A DNA stretch of 11,109 bases from Euperipatoides rowelli (Eukaryota; Onychophora; Udeonychophora; Euonychophora; Peripatopsidae). The stretch lies in assembly GCA_003024985.2 (NCBI GenBank), contig PXIH01S0147876.1, one strand, 5' to 3'. Shown piece by piece: positions 1-7,129 of the stretch (the stretch's first letter is position 1; every line of letters starts with the position of its first letter). Under the pieces are notes generated by a model. It had not been told where the DNA came from. It saw only the letters and a program-made list of their open reading frames with translations, and did no database searches. The translations under genes and the position numbers were made by a program.

Positions 1-129
1 ACTTGAAATATTCATACAATTCCTATTAATAAAATTATGATTAAATAAATTAATCGCTGCACTTCCGGTTCAATCTTGAAACGAATGTTGAGAACTTTTT
101 TGAAAAGTAATGGCATAATTGTCTTCAGC

Positions 130-1227
130 AGAAGATAAGGGACTACGATTTAACAATTTTGATACGGATAAAAATTTTGGTAAGCTCATTAAGCTTGTTA
201 AAAGTTTTAAATACTGGCACAAAGTGTTTGAAATGGCATATGTACTCAAAAGATTGATTATAACGTTATTTATGAAACATTGGATTTCAACATGAATGTG
301 ATGGGTATTGTCATTGAAATCATGAATATGGTTGGAAAAGATGCAATTTCTGACAGTTTTTCCCTAGAAATTCTAGATATCTAGGCATTGATTTTGTGAC
401 AGAAGAAAGGAAAAAGTATGTTGAGAACAATTTTAAATATTATGTGGGTTTCTATGTAGTGCCGTCAGCATAGGAAAGGCTACATCAGTTTATAGATTTG
501 AGAATTCATTGGGCCCCAAATAGAGGAGGACTTTAGCGAAATTCAAAATTTATTGGAACAGTATGTTATCATTATGGAAATAGAAAATGAGAAGTATAAA
601 GTGATGAAAGATGTAAGTTTTAATATGGGGGTAATTAATGTGTGATGTATTATGAAGATAGNGGTTAATGCAAGGGAAATCCCCTATTTATTAAATATGG
701 GAAGCTTAATGCTGTTGGTGGTTATGAAAGGAAGGGAACCGATTTGTGTGGCCTGCCAGAAGACGGGTCATAAAGCCAGGGAATGCCCACGGAAAAAAAA
801 ATGCTTTCAATATTATTTTGATGATTATGTTGAGTCAACTTGAGTGCAACAAATGAGTGAAAACCACATATGCTGATGTGATAAGAAGAGGACAGGGGGA
901 AATTGATGAGGACGATATGGATGAAGTGGCTGATGTAGTCATTGGGAGCAGTAAAAGGGGTTTACAGATAGTGGAGAACAATGAGGAAAAATGAGGAAGT
1001 ATGATGGGGCAGGGGTGGCATGTATCTTATATGAAGATAAAAAAAATTATGCAGAATTTATGGAGTGGCAGAAAATGGTGGATCAACCATATCTTGAAGC
1101 AGAGCTTGAGGAGGACGAGAATGAGATTTTGATGGATGAGGGTGATAACAAAGGAGGAGACAAAATGGCTGATCCATTTATTAAGATGCTACGTAGAAGC
1201 CAGAGAAAGAAAAACAAAATCTGCTAA
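130..1227 (+). pseudogene. LINE ORF1 relic with CCHC zinc knuckle
   Basis: This is a decayed first ORF of a non-LTR retrotransposon; such proteins bind the element RNA. The clearest part is a zinc knuckle at 745-786, C-x2-C-x4-H-x4-C, just after the sequence GREPICVAC; the preceding stretch (IPYLLNMG) fits the usual region upstream of LINE ORF1 knuckles. Upstream, in other frames, 520-640 reads as an acidic/hydrophobic strand-helix segment (EIQNLLEQYVIIMEIENEKY), with stops and an N at 662. Downstream, 855-990 and 991-1227 give an acidic tail ending in the basic RRSQRKKNK before a stop. At least three frame changes and several stops make it non-functional. The 5' limit is uncertain; nothing readable lies in the first ~120 bases. 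A retroviral-type gag is less likely, because an endonuclease/RT ORF of LINE type follows on the same strand. Confidence 0.72.
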
Positions 1228-1372
1228 TGAGTCAGAAGAGTGATAATTGGATAGACATGAATTATGATAAGCACAAGGTAAGAATGAATTATTGATGTAA
1301 AAGTTAGTAAGAAGTCGGTCAAAGGAACGGGTTTTTGTAGACCTGATATATAGAAATGGCGGAGTGTCGTGT

Positions 1373-1406
1373 CACTTAATGCAGTTTGCCACTTAATGCA
1401 GTTTGC
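1373..1406. repeat. 17-bp perfect tandem duplication
   Basis: Two adjacent identical 17-base copies of CACTTAATGCAGTTTGC lie at 1373-1389 and 1390-1406. They sit in the gap between the LINE ORF1 relic and the endonuclease part of ORF2, where I see no coding signal. Perfect identity suggests a recent replication-slippage duplication. Confidence 0.9.
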
Positions 1407-1511
1407 GTTTAGGGTGGGTGTGGAAGGACAATTTTTGTAATTAAGGTTTTATTTCTCATCTTTCTTGGTTTTCATATTTGTATTATTTATTTTTAATTCA
1501 TTTTATATACA

Positions 1512-2125
1512 GTAAAGAATGTCAGAACTTTGAATTATGCAAGAAGTTCTTGCATAATACTGAAGATTTTGACTAAAGAAAATCCTAATCTTTTGTTATT
1601 TCAGAAGACGCGCGAGAGGGAAGAATGATCCAGTTGATTTTTGGAAGTGTGTGCAGCAGAACTATATTGTTTTTGAAAATAGATCAAATTCACACAAGCA
1701 TGGATTGGCGATACTGGTAGATAAAACAATTTCGAATGGTATTATGGCAATGAAAAGCACAAATGAGCATATGATAGTGTTGAAGCTTCAATCAAAAAAA
1801 GAATTATTAATGTGTTTAATGTTCATGTGCTGGTAGTACCAAAAGAAAGAGATGTTTTCATGTTTGAACTTAAGAAGTTTTGTAGAAATGAGCAGCTGCC
1901 GATTATAATTATAGGTGATTTGAATATAAATGACGATACTAAGGAAAAAGTTATATCAAAATTTATGAAGGAATTTAATCTTTTTGATGTGGCTGTGTAT
2001 AATAACATGGAAGATGTACCTTAGAGGAGTAGCATTAGATCGGTTTCGATCGAATGTTGATTTTGAGAGGGCTGAGTGGTAATTACAAACTGAGGTATCA
2101 ATTCATTCTATTTTCAGATCATGTA
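1512..2125 (+). pseudogene. LINE ORF2, endonuclease domain relic (exonuclease-endonuclease-phosphatase fold)
   Basis: This is the target-site nicking domain of a LINE. The domain order is readable across frame changes. An N-terminal NVRTLN strand with its Asn lies at 1518-1520. An ENPNLLLFQKT strand follows at about 1578-1610. HGLAILV lies at about 1699-1719, GDLN at 1914-1925 and S-D-H at 2114-2122. In the family the third block is QET, whose Glu helps bind the metal. Here its codon (1605-1607) is AAG, Lys, so a key residue is lost. Stops interrupt it near 1624, 1836 and 2024, with frameshifts around 1625, 1810 and 2025. It lies downstream of the ORF1 relic on the same strand and leads into the pre-RT linker. 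The endonuclease type argues for an L1/Tx1, I, Jockey or RTE-like element rather than R2-like; I cannot fix the clade. Confidence 0.78.
1534..1558. repeat. 25-bp perfect palindrome
   Basis: The arms ATTATGCAAGAA (1534-1545) and its exact reverse complement (1547-1558) flank a single central G at 1546. It falls inside the decayed endonuclease coding region, so it may be chance or a later mutation rather than a functional site. With a one-base centre it can extrude only as a cruciform. Confidence 0.85.
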
Positions 2126-2219
2126 ATGATGATGTGTACATGTGAATTTGATAGGAATGTTATTGAATAATTTACAGAGTTGGAATTATCCCACAGTGGA
2201 TTGAAGAAGTTTTTAAGTA

Positions 2220-2770
2220 TATGTGTAATGATAAACAATTTGAGTACTGTATGATAAGTGAAGGGATTAACCCCATGGTCAAATGGGGACTGTGTAAAGA
2301 TAATGCATATTGGCATGGTGCTAAAATTCAATTGGATCGATTAAAAAGAATTGACAAGGAGATTGAGAGTATTCGCAGGAGAATAGATTATGAGATAAAT
2401 GGTAATAGTATGAATAATATAGAGATAATGAACCTTAAGTATAGACTGGAATATTTACTACAAGTTCAATTAATGTAAAAGCAAAATTTTCAGTACTTTG
2501 GTGCTGCTAAGTGAAAGCTAATTTCTTTATTAAGGGTAGGGAAGAAGAAGGCTAATGTTAAATGTCTCAAAGTCCAAAATGATGTATATACTAAGGATTG
2601 GATACTGTAAAAATAATTCAAAGAGATTTTATAGATGGATATGACAGTCATTTTAAAAATAGGGAGGTTAAGGGAAAGTTTGCTACATTCCGAAAGGAAA
2701 AGGTGTATAAGTTTTATATTGGGAAAAATGTAATCAAAATTGATAAAGAGGTTATTGGGGGGGGGGGGGG
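2220..2770 (+). pseudogene. LINE ORF2, linker between endonuclease and reverse transcriptase
   Basis: 2221-2478 is open and reads as a charged helical segment (KIQLDRLKRIDKEIESIRRR), typical of the LINE linker after the SDH motif. About 2510-2600 has frame changes and reads NFFIKGREEE in one frame, like the small conserved block before the RT. 2598-2770 is open again and ends in KIDKEVI followed by a run of glycines from a 14-base G tract. The ORF then meets the N at 2771, and the next bases no longer look like LINE coding sequence. The expected continuation (the first RT block) is found instead at 7130 onward. Recognition here rests on order and context more than on strong motifs. Confidence 0.6.
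2693..2769 (+). repeat. 77-bp exact repeat, copy 1, ending at the N at 2771
   Basis: Bases 2693-2769 are identical to 7053-7129. Copy 1 has one extra G (14 in the run at 2757-2770) and is followed at once by the N at 2771. Identity is lost upstream of 2693, where copy 2 has its own N (7052). A duplicate bounded at opposite ends by single Ns is what overlapping contig ends joined as unresolved gaps look like. A true duplication of a LINE fragment is the alternative. Confidence 0.93.
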
Positions 2771-2892
2771 NTTGATATGAGTAGAAAAAAAAAGACATCA
2801 TTAAATGTAAAGATTAGTCAAAATCAAAGATGATGATGGTGATAGGTAATTTTGCACATTTTTTTAAAAATATGTTATGAGATCTAAAAATG

Positions 2893-2910
2893 AATAAATA
2901 AATAAATAAA
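2893..2910. repeat. (AAAT)n microsatellite
   Basis: Four and a half units of a 4-base repeat. It may be the tandem tail of a non-LTR element on the plus strand, or an ordinary microsatellite. Confidence 0.8.
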
Positions 2911-3032
2911 AGCTTTAAGAATATACATTTTTCCCTACATTGTGTGCACTTAATTTTAAAAACTCATTCTCTTTAAAAGTACAAAAAGCAATATTGTAAC
3001 ATAGCTCTCTACTATTGTAGATTATCAACATC

Positions 3033-3159
3033 TATTCTAATAAGTTCTTGAGTAGTATGAATTTAAAAAAAATAATAATGTATATATACAGTAGGTTATA
3101 TATATAGAGGTTTTATACTGTAGACCTATATAAAATATTCTAATTAGTTCTTGAGTATT
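3033..3159. repeat. Spaced direct repeat, 24 bp, offset 103 bp
   Basis: 3033-3056 and 3136-3159 share the core TTCTAATAAGTTCTTGAGTA with only a couple of mismatches over 24 bases. The flanks diverge quickly. It could be the remains of a tandem duplication of about 103 bp, or short duplicated ends around an inserted piece; the DNA between (3057-3135) is TA-rich and has no recognisable ends. Confidence 0.65.
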
Positions 3160-3479
3160 AATTGTGAAACTAATACATTTTAGATACATAAAGAAATTTA
3201 AAATTGTTTGATTTTTGAAGGAATATTTGCTAGAGAAAGGCAATCTACCTACTCCTGTTCCTGGATTGAATGTGAATAGAGATAGAATTAACTTTTTTTT
3301 AAATAGGTAAGTCAGATATTTCCTTCTAATCAATTTATGCCCCTCCACCCCATTTTTAAACTATTGTTTAGATTGGTACTAGAAGATACAGTATGTATGT
3401 GATTTTCATTTTAAAACCAAGTTGGAGTAATTAACAATTAACATGTTTTAATTTGAAAGTGCGGTCAATCTTCTCCATA

Positions 3480-3660
3480 TTAACGTTTTGGCAAAATATA
3501 ATGAGAGGGTTTGCCATTGCCTTCCTCATGCTGAATGGTCAGGGGATTCTTATTTGTTTGGTTGAAATTTAACCAACTTATTTCACATCTAACCACTGTT
3601 GTGGCCATTCCTCTATCCGCCACCTGAGGACCCTCTTGGTTGCTGTGATTTTTTTTCTTC
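3480..3660 (-). repeat. Possible interspersed repeat fragment, family not identified
   Basis: This segment is visibly less AT-rich than its surroundings and lies between array-like sequence (3660 onward) and AT-rich DNA. On the minus strand it is open for over 60 codons downstream of the polymerase-like segment. The encoded peptide (VADRGMATTVV, then HEEGNGKPSHYILPKR) matches no protein I know. The plus-strand run GGTTTGCCATTGCCTTCCTC (3508-3527) resembles a motif I associate with interspersed repeats, but I cannot name the family. The run of Ts at about 3649-3656 could be the poly(A)-like edge of a retroposed piece. I find no flanking duplication, so its limits are guesses. Confidence 0.35.
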
Positions 3661-3715
3661 ACTAGATTGGTTTGAACTTTAATCACATACATTTTTATTG
3701 AGTAAACCAATGAGG
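3660..3715 (-). pseudogene. Duplicated fragment of polymerase B 3' coding segment in array unit 1
   Basis: Read on the minus strand, this fragment encodes KMYVIKVQTNLVKKK. It aligns without gaps over its first 32 bases (about 23 matches by eye) to the polymerase pseudogene at 5775-5713, and then through a shared TAAAGTTCAAA run. It is the best preserved of the copies; the equivalents near 3921-3990, 4172-4240, 4424-4482, 4661-4760 and 4950-5000 are more worn. It is not a gene. It shows that the array unit contains a piece of the neighbouring polymerase. Confidence 0.65.
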
Positions 3716-5160
3716 TCTGTCTAGCTTTATTTTAATTTCAAATATTTGTACATCAATCTCTGAGTGTGAAGACATTTAAAAGTTCTGGATGATTTCACTG
3801 ATTCAAGTTGATAATAGAAAATATGTATATCATATAAAACATTCTCATCAACAGGTACTGTAGATAGAAGTGTTTGATTTCACGGGTTCAGGTAAGCAGC
3901 TTTACAGGATTTGTTTTTTAACTAGAATGGTTTGAATTTACACAACTTCATTTAATTTTAATACTGTACATTTATTCAGTGAACAGGGGGGTGTATCTTT
4001 TAGTTTCAAATATTTGTACAAAATTCACTGAGTGGGTCATTTAAAAGTTCTGGATAATTTACTGACTCAGGTTGGTAGTTGAAGATATGACATGTAAATT
4101 AACAAAGCTTCAGCAGGTACAGTAGATAGAAGTGGATGATTTCATGGGTTTAGATAAACAGCTTAACTGGATTATTTTTAATAGAATGAATTTAAACCAC
4201 AGCCATTTTAGGCTATTGAATAAACAGGTGAGGTGTATCTTTTAATTTCAAATATTTGTACAACAGTCGCTGAGCAAGATCATTTAAAAGTTCTGAATAA
4301 CTTTACTAGTTAAGGTTGGTAGTTGAAAATATGGTATGCAAATTAACAGTTTCAACAGGTACAGTAGATAGAGGTGGTTGATTTTATGGGTTTAGGTAAA
4401 CAGCTTGACTGTATTATTATTTTTTACTAGTATTTATTTGAAACATGCATTTTATTGAGAAAACCAATGAGATGTAGCTTTTAATTTCAAATAGTTGTAC
4501 ACATTAACTGAGTGGGATCATTTTAAAGTTCTGAATGATATTACTGATTTCAGACTGGTAGAAAAATGTTATGTAAATCAAAGTTTTAGCAAGTACAGTT
4601 GATAGAAGTGGATGATTTCATAGGTTTAGGTAAACAGCTTGACTGGATTATTATTTTTTATTAGATTGGTTTCAACTTACACATTTATCAGATGGGGATC
4701 TGTCCAGCTTCATTTAAATTTTAATACTGTACATTTATTGAGCAAACAAGAGAAGTTTATCTTAATTTCAAATATTTGTGCAACGTCTACCGAGTGGATC
4801 ATTTAAAAGTTCTAGATGATTTCACAGATTTAGATGGTAGTTGAACATATGACAATGACATGTAAATTAACAAAGTTTCAGCGGGCACAGTAGATAGAAG
4901 TGGATGATTTCATGGGTTCAGGTAAACAGCTTAATTGGATTATTTTTACTTGAATATATTTGAATTCCATGTATTTTATTTAGTAAACAAAAATGAAGTG
5001 TATCTTTTAATTTTAAATATTTATACAACAGTCACTGATTTATAAGTTCCAGATGATATNGTTGATTTCAGGTTGGTAATAGAACATGTCATGTAAAACA
5101 AAGTTTCAATAGGTACAGTAGATAGAAATGGAATGATTTCACAGGTTCTGATTGTTAGTA
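3660..5160. repeat. Tandem array, six diverged units of about 230-290 bp
   Basis: Two anchors recur in order. TTTCAAATATTTGTAC begins near 3736, 4004, 4246, 4485, 4766 and 5011. GGTACAGTAGATAGAAGTG begins near 3854, 4116, 4358, 4592, 4884 and 5112. Other shared blocks are CATTTAAAAGTTCT, TTTAGGTAAACAGCTT and an ACTAGAATGGTTTGAA-like block. Units differ by indels. Units 2 and 5 share an extra AT-rich block (3946-3976 and 4708-4739) missing from their neighbours, which hints at a higher-order period of three units. On the minus strand the block between units resembles the polymerase B 3' coding segment at 5713-5775. The array has no open frame of its own. It starts about 60 bases past the stop of the polymerase pseudogene. 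The N at 5060 is one ambiguous base inside unit 6. Confidence 0.85.
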
Positions 5161-5220
5161 GACAATAATATGCATGGGGTTCCATTTTTAAAACAGAGAA
5201 TGAAATAAATGAAGAATGAT

Positions 5221-5344
5221 CTAATTAATTTTAAAATGTCCATACGACAAACAGGTGATCCCATTTTCCATAATGTACTTCTTGTCCTCAAAGGGACAGA
5301 GGGTCTTTTTTATCATTTTAGTTGTGGTGATTTCATGTTTCTTT
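5221..5344 (-). pseudogene. DNA polymerase B (Polinton/Maverick type), C-terminal end and stop
   Basis: This is the last exon-like piece of the polymerase pseudogene. On the minus strand one frame stays open from the SINE junction to a TAG stop at 5221-5223. It carries the usual C-terminal landmarks of this polymerase group: an F-E-D-K-K block followed by an N-G and a final Y-G-H a few codons before the stop. The piece is split from the rest by the SINE at 5345-5579. The 14-base target duplication lets the frame run on into 5594 and beyond if one copy is ignored. This fixes the 3' end of the pseudogene about 60 bases from the edge of the tandem array. Confidence 0.65.
5331..5344. repeat. Target-site duplication of the SINE, copy 1
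   Basis: TTTCATGTTTCTTT at 5331-5344 is repeated exactly at 5580-5593, on either side of the tRNA-like SINE. This is the hallmark of LINE-machinery retroposition. Confidence 0.88.
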
Positions 5345-5579
5345 TTTTTCTTTGTTTACTTAATAAATTAATAATAATAAATTGATAATAAATACACCAG
5401 AAACAGGTTCCTAGATGTTAAGAAGGGCAACGTACCGGGATAAAACCCAAGGCGAGCTGTTATAGCTTAGGGAAAAATCCTTTCCTTAACTGCCCTAGCT
5501 GGGGATCATACCTGTAACCCCCGGCATATGTCTCAGGTTCACCGAGCAGAAACCCACTCGACCACGGAACCGAGACTCT
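5345..5579 (-). mobile_element. tRNA-derived SINE, full length, inserted in the polymerase pseudogene
   Basis: This 235-base insert is bounded by a perfect 14-bp duplication (5331-5344 and 5580-5593). It is clearly richer in G and C than its surroundings. On the minus strand it opens with a tRNA-like head: a GTCTCGGTT stem, a box A match TGGTCGAGTGGG (5553-5564), a partner AACCTGAGAC, and a box B-like GGTATGATCCC (5502-5512). A body of about 110 bases follows, then an AT-rich tail with ATTATTATT-like runs ending in GAAAAAA. SINEs of this design are transcribed by RNA polymerase III from the internal boxes and moved by a partner LINE. I cannot name the family or say which tRNA it came from. 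The box B is imperfect, so this copy may be silent. Confidence 0.8.
5502..5564 (-). promoter_or_regulatory. Internal RNA polymerase III promoter of the SINE (boxes A and B)
   Basis: Box A TGGTCGAGTGGG (complement of 5553-5564) fits the TRGYNNARNNGG pattern. Box B GGTATGATCCC (complement of 5502-5512) differs from GGTTCGANTCC mainly at the central TC. The separation of about 40 bases is normal for tRNA-type promoters. Confidence 0.6.
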
Positions 5580-5593
5580 TTTCATGTTTCTTT
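5580..5593. repeat. Target-site duplication of the SINE, copy 2
   Basis: Exact second copy of TTTCATGTTTCTTT, next to the tRNA-like head of the SINE. Confidence 0.88.
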
Positions 5594-6964
5594 GATTTGA
5601 TAAGAAGTAGAGATTTCTGCTGGTGTTTCTTTTTCTCCAAACATGTCATGTAATCCTTGAAATTTTTTTATTTTTAATTACGGTATATGTTTTTTGACCT
5701 CTTTAATTTTTTTAACTGTAAGGTTGTTTTGAACTTTAGTTGCATACACTTTACTACACAGACCGATGAAGTGTGTCAGATTTGACCTCCATTTTCATCT
5801 TTCATTTTTCCTAAAACCATTTTATTATTATTAGGAATAATATTAAAAGGATTTTGTTTTGAGAAATTCAAAGTATCTTTGAGATCTTCATAGAAATCAT
5901 CACAATAAATTTGATAGTTGAAAATCAGTATTATGATACAAAAGCAGTAATTTTTCTTCATATTTAGGAACCATGACCTGATAATGAAATTTATAAATGT
6001 TGAGTTTACTCAAATCTAATATGCTCATACCAACATAGATTGGTTTATTCAATTTGATTTTTTCTCTACCTAAATGAATAGCAACTAAATCTTCACTGAA
6101 TATCATTGAGTACTTGAAGTTAGGTTTAGCTATTTGTTTTCAAGCTTGCTCCCAGGTGGTGCATAAGACAATATTTTGGTGGTTACAAACATTTTCCATC
6201 ATTTTTCCAAACACACAGTTGTTCATTAATTTGAAAAATGATTTACCAAACTCATCTTTTGCATCTTGTCGATATGTAGTATTCAAGTCGATGTAAGACT
6301 TCAACCAGGGACTTTCTGTAAATTTCAAAGCTCGATGGGTTTTAATAAGTTTTAATCCAAGGTTGAGATAGTTTTAAAGTTTCATGGTGAATAATGTATT
6401 TTTCTTCATGGTAAAGTGTAGTTAATAATTTTTTACAATTAAAGGGTTTATAATTGGGCTGCAAATATGGTGAAGTCCATTTAGATTTAACAACTTCACT
6501 AAATGGAGCTAATTGTATATTATTATGACTTTGATGTAGACTTTTAGGATATCTAAGTCTACTTAAAAAAAGCATGTACCCTTAGGAATGGTGTTGAGGT
6601 TTATACTACTAACATCTGTTACCCACTCAAAGTCCTTTCACTCATGCTCCATCCATAAAGGTTGTTTACATCAAGATAGGTGAGATAAGATGATGTTTTT
6701 TCTTTATTGAAAGTCTCCATGTATTTATTATTAGCCTCACCATATCTGTGACTGACTTGAGAAATACCACCTCGAATACCATTTTCTGTGAACAAGATCA
6801 TATCATAGTCTGTTAGAAGTTGTAGTTTTACTTGAGTGAGCTTCAGCATAGCATTCTAAGTTAATCCAGGGGAGGTGTACAAATAGGCTGGATCTAATTT
6901 GTATCAGGCCTGACATTTAAATCTGAAGTTTTCAAAAATATCACAGAGGATATGTACATTGGTC
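5594..6964 (-). pseudogene. DNA polymerase B (Polinton/Maverick type), polymerase domain relic
   Basis: This is the palm, fingers and linker part of a protein-primed type-B DNA polymerase, the replicase of Polinton/Maverick elements and adintovirus-like viruses. Read from 6964 downward it has the following. The exonuclease III block comes first, with Asn instead of the expected Asp at 6958-6960. Two stops follow before 6849. Motif A lies at 6652-6678 (YLDVNNLYG, Asp present). A linker with W-T, Y-F/H-H landmarks lies at 6342-6575. Motif B is at 6203-6232 (KLMNNCVFGK). Motif C is at 5924-5935, reading N-T-D where the family has D-T-D. After motif C comes a frameshift, a G-K-M-K-D-E block near 5790, another frameshift, and a G-L-x-S-K-x-Y block at about 5740-5770. 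At least four frame changes and two lost acidic residues show that it is dead. It continues upstream at 9831 and downstream at 5344. Confidence 0.85.
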
Positions 6965-6968
6965 TTAA
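6965..6968. repeat. TTAA target site, left copy
   Basis: TTAA lies directly outside the left inverted repeat and is matched by TTAA at 9827-9830. Duplicated TTAA is the signature of piggyBac-superfamily insertion. The TT is shared with a polymerase codon (6964-6966). Confidence 0.85.
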
Positions 6969-7026
6969 CCCTGCGGTAGTCGCGGTCGTAAAGTTACACG
7001 GGTAGTCGCGGTGTATCTGTGAGATA
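6969..7026 (+). repeat. Left terminal and subterminal inverted repeat of the TTAA element
   Basis: The tip is CCCTGCGGTAGTCGCGG (6969-6985). GGTAGTCGCGG occurs twice, at 6975-6985 and 7001-7011, as a direct repeat. It is followed by the small palindrome TATCTGTGAGATA (7014-7026). The right end has the tip once and the same palindrome, so the left end carries an extra ~26-bp piece, or the right end has lost it by recombination between the two direct repeats. Confidence 0.85.
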
Positions 7027-7052
7027 ACATGTGTTTATTTCAAGATAAAATN

Positions 7053-7129
7053 AAAGGAAAAGGTGTATAAGTTTTATATTGGGAAAAATGTAATCAAAAT
7101 TGATAAAGAGGTTATTGGGGGGGGGGGGG
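7053..7129 (+). repeat. 77-bp exact repeat, copy 2, beginning at the N at 7052
   Basis: Identical to 2693-2769, with 13 Gs instead of 14. The identity begins at the first base after the N at 7052 and ends where the G run gives way to T at 7130. Here the sequence runs on into the first conserved RT block, as a LINE should. Confidence 0.93.

Larger units (their letters stand above)
2772..3440. other. AT-rich non-coding stretch
   Basis: I see no gene here. It begins directly after the N at 2771. It contains an (AAAT)n tract at 2893-2910, a TA-rich microsatellite-like patch near 3078-3110 and a spaced direct repeat (separate entry). The open frames on either strand are made of low-complexity Phe/Leu/Ile/Tyr/Lys codons and match nothing I recognise. 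The stretch ending in the (AAAT)n tract could be the 3' tail of a plus-strand LINE, since many LINEs end in short A-rich tandem repeats, but this is weak. Confidence 0.6.

Noticed and set aside
1823-2331. Minus-strand open frames opposite the LINE endonuclease
   Set aside because: Shadows of the plus-strand endonuclease relic.
2490-2801. 103-codon open frame on the minus strand
   Set aside because: It is the complement of the LINE linker and runs through the poly-G tract and the N.
3037-3348. 103-codon open frame on the minus strand in AT-rich DNA
   Set aside because: Low-complexity Phe/Leu/Tyr/Ile composition, no motif, no neighbours; chance openness is expected here.
5060-5060. N at 5060 as another contig join
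   Set aside because: Comparison with other array units shows one missing base in an otherwise continuous unit, so it is a single ambiguous call. The Ns at 662 and 9736 also lack flanking duplicates.
3660-5160. CRISPR-like array
   Set aside because: Units are long, diverged and without a short constant repeat plus unique spacers; the genome context is eukaryotic.
3660-5160. Tandem non-coding RNA genes
   Set aside because: No RNA polymerase III boxes, terminators or conserved stem-loops seen in the units; recurrence alone is not enough.
5400-5579. Functional tRNA gene
   Set aside because: Box B is imperfect, no clean cloverleaf with matching acceptor and anticodon arms can be drawn, and it is followed by a SINE body and tail within a target duplication.
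6114-6296. 60-codon plus-strand open frame
   Set aside because: Complement of polymerase motif B; no motif of its own.
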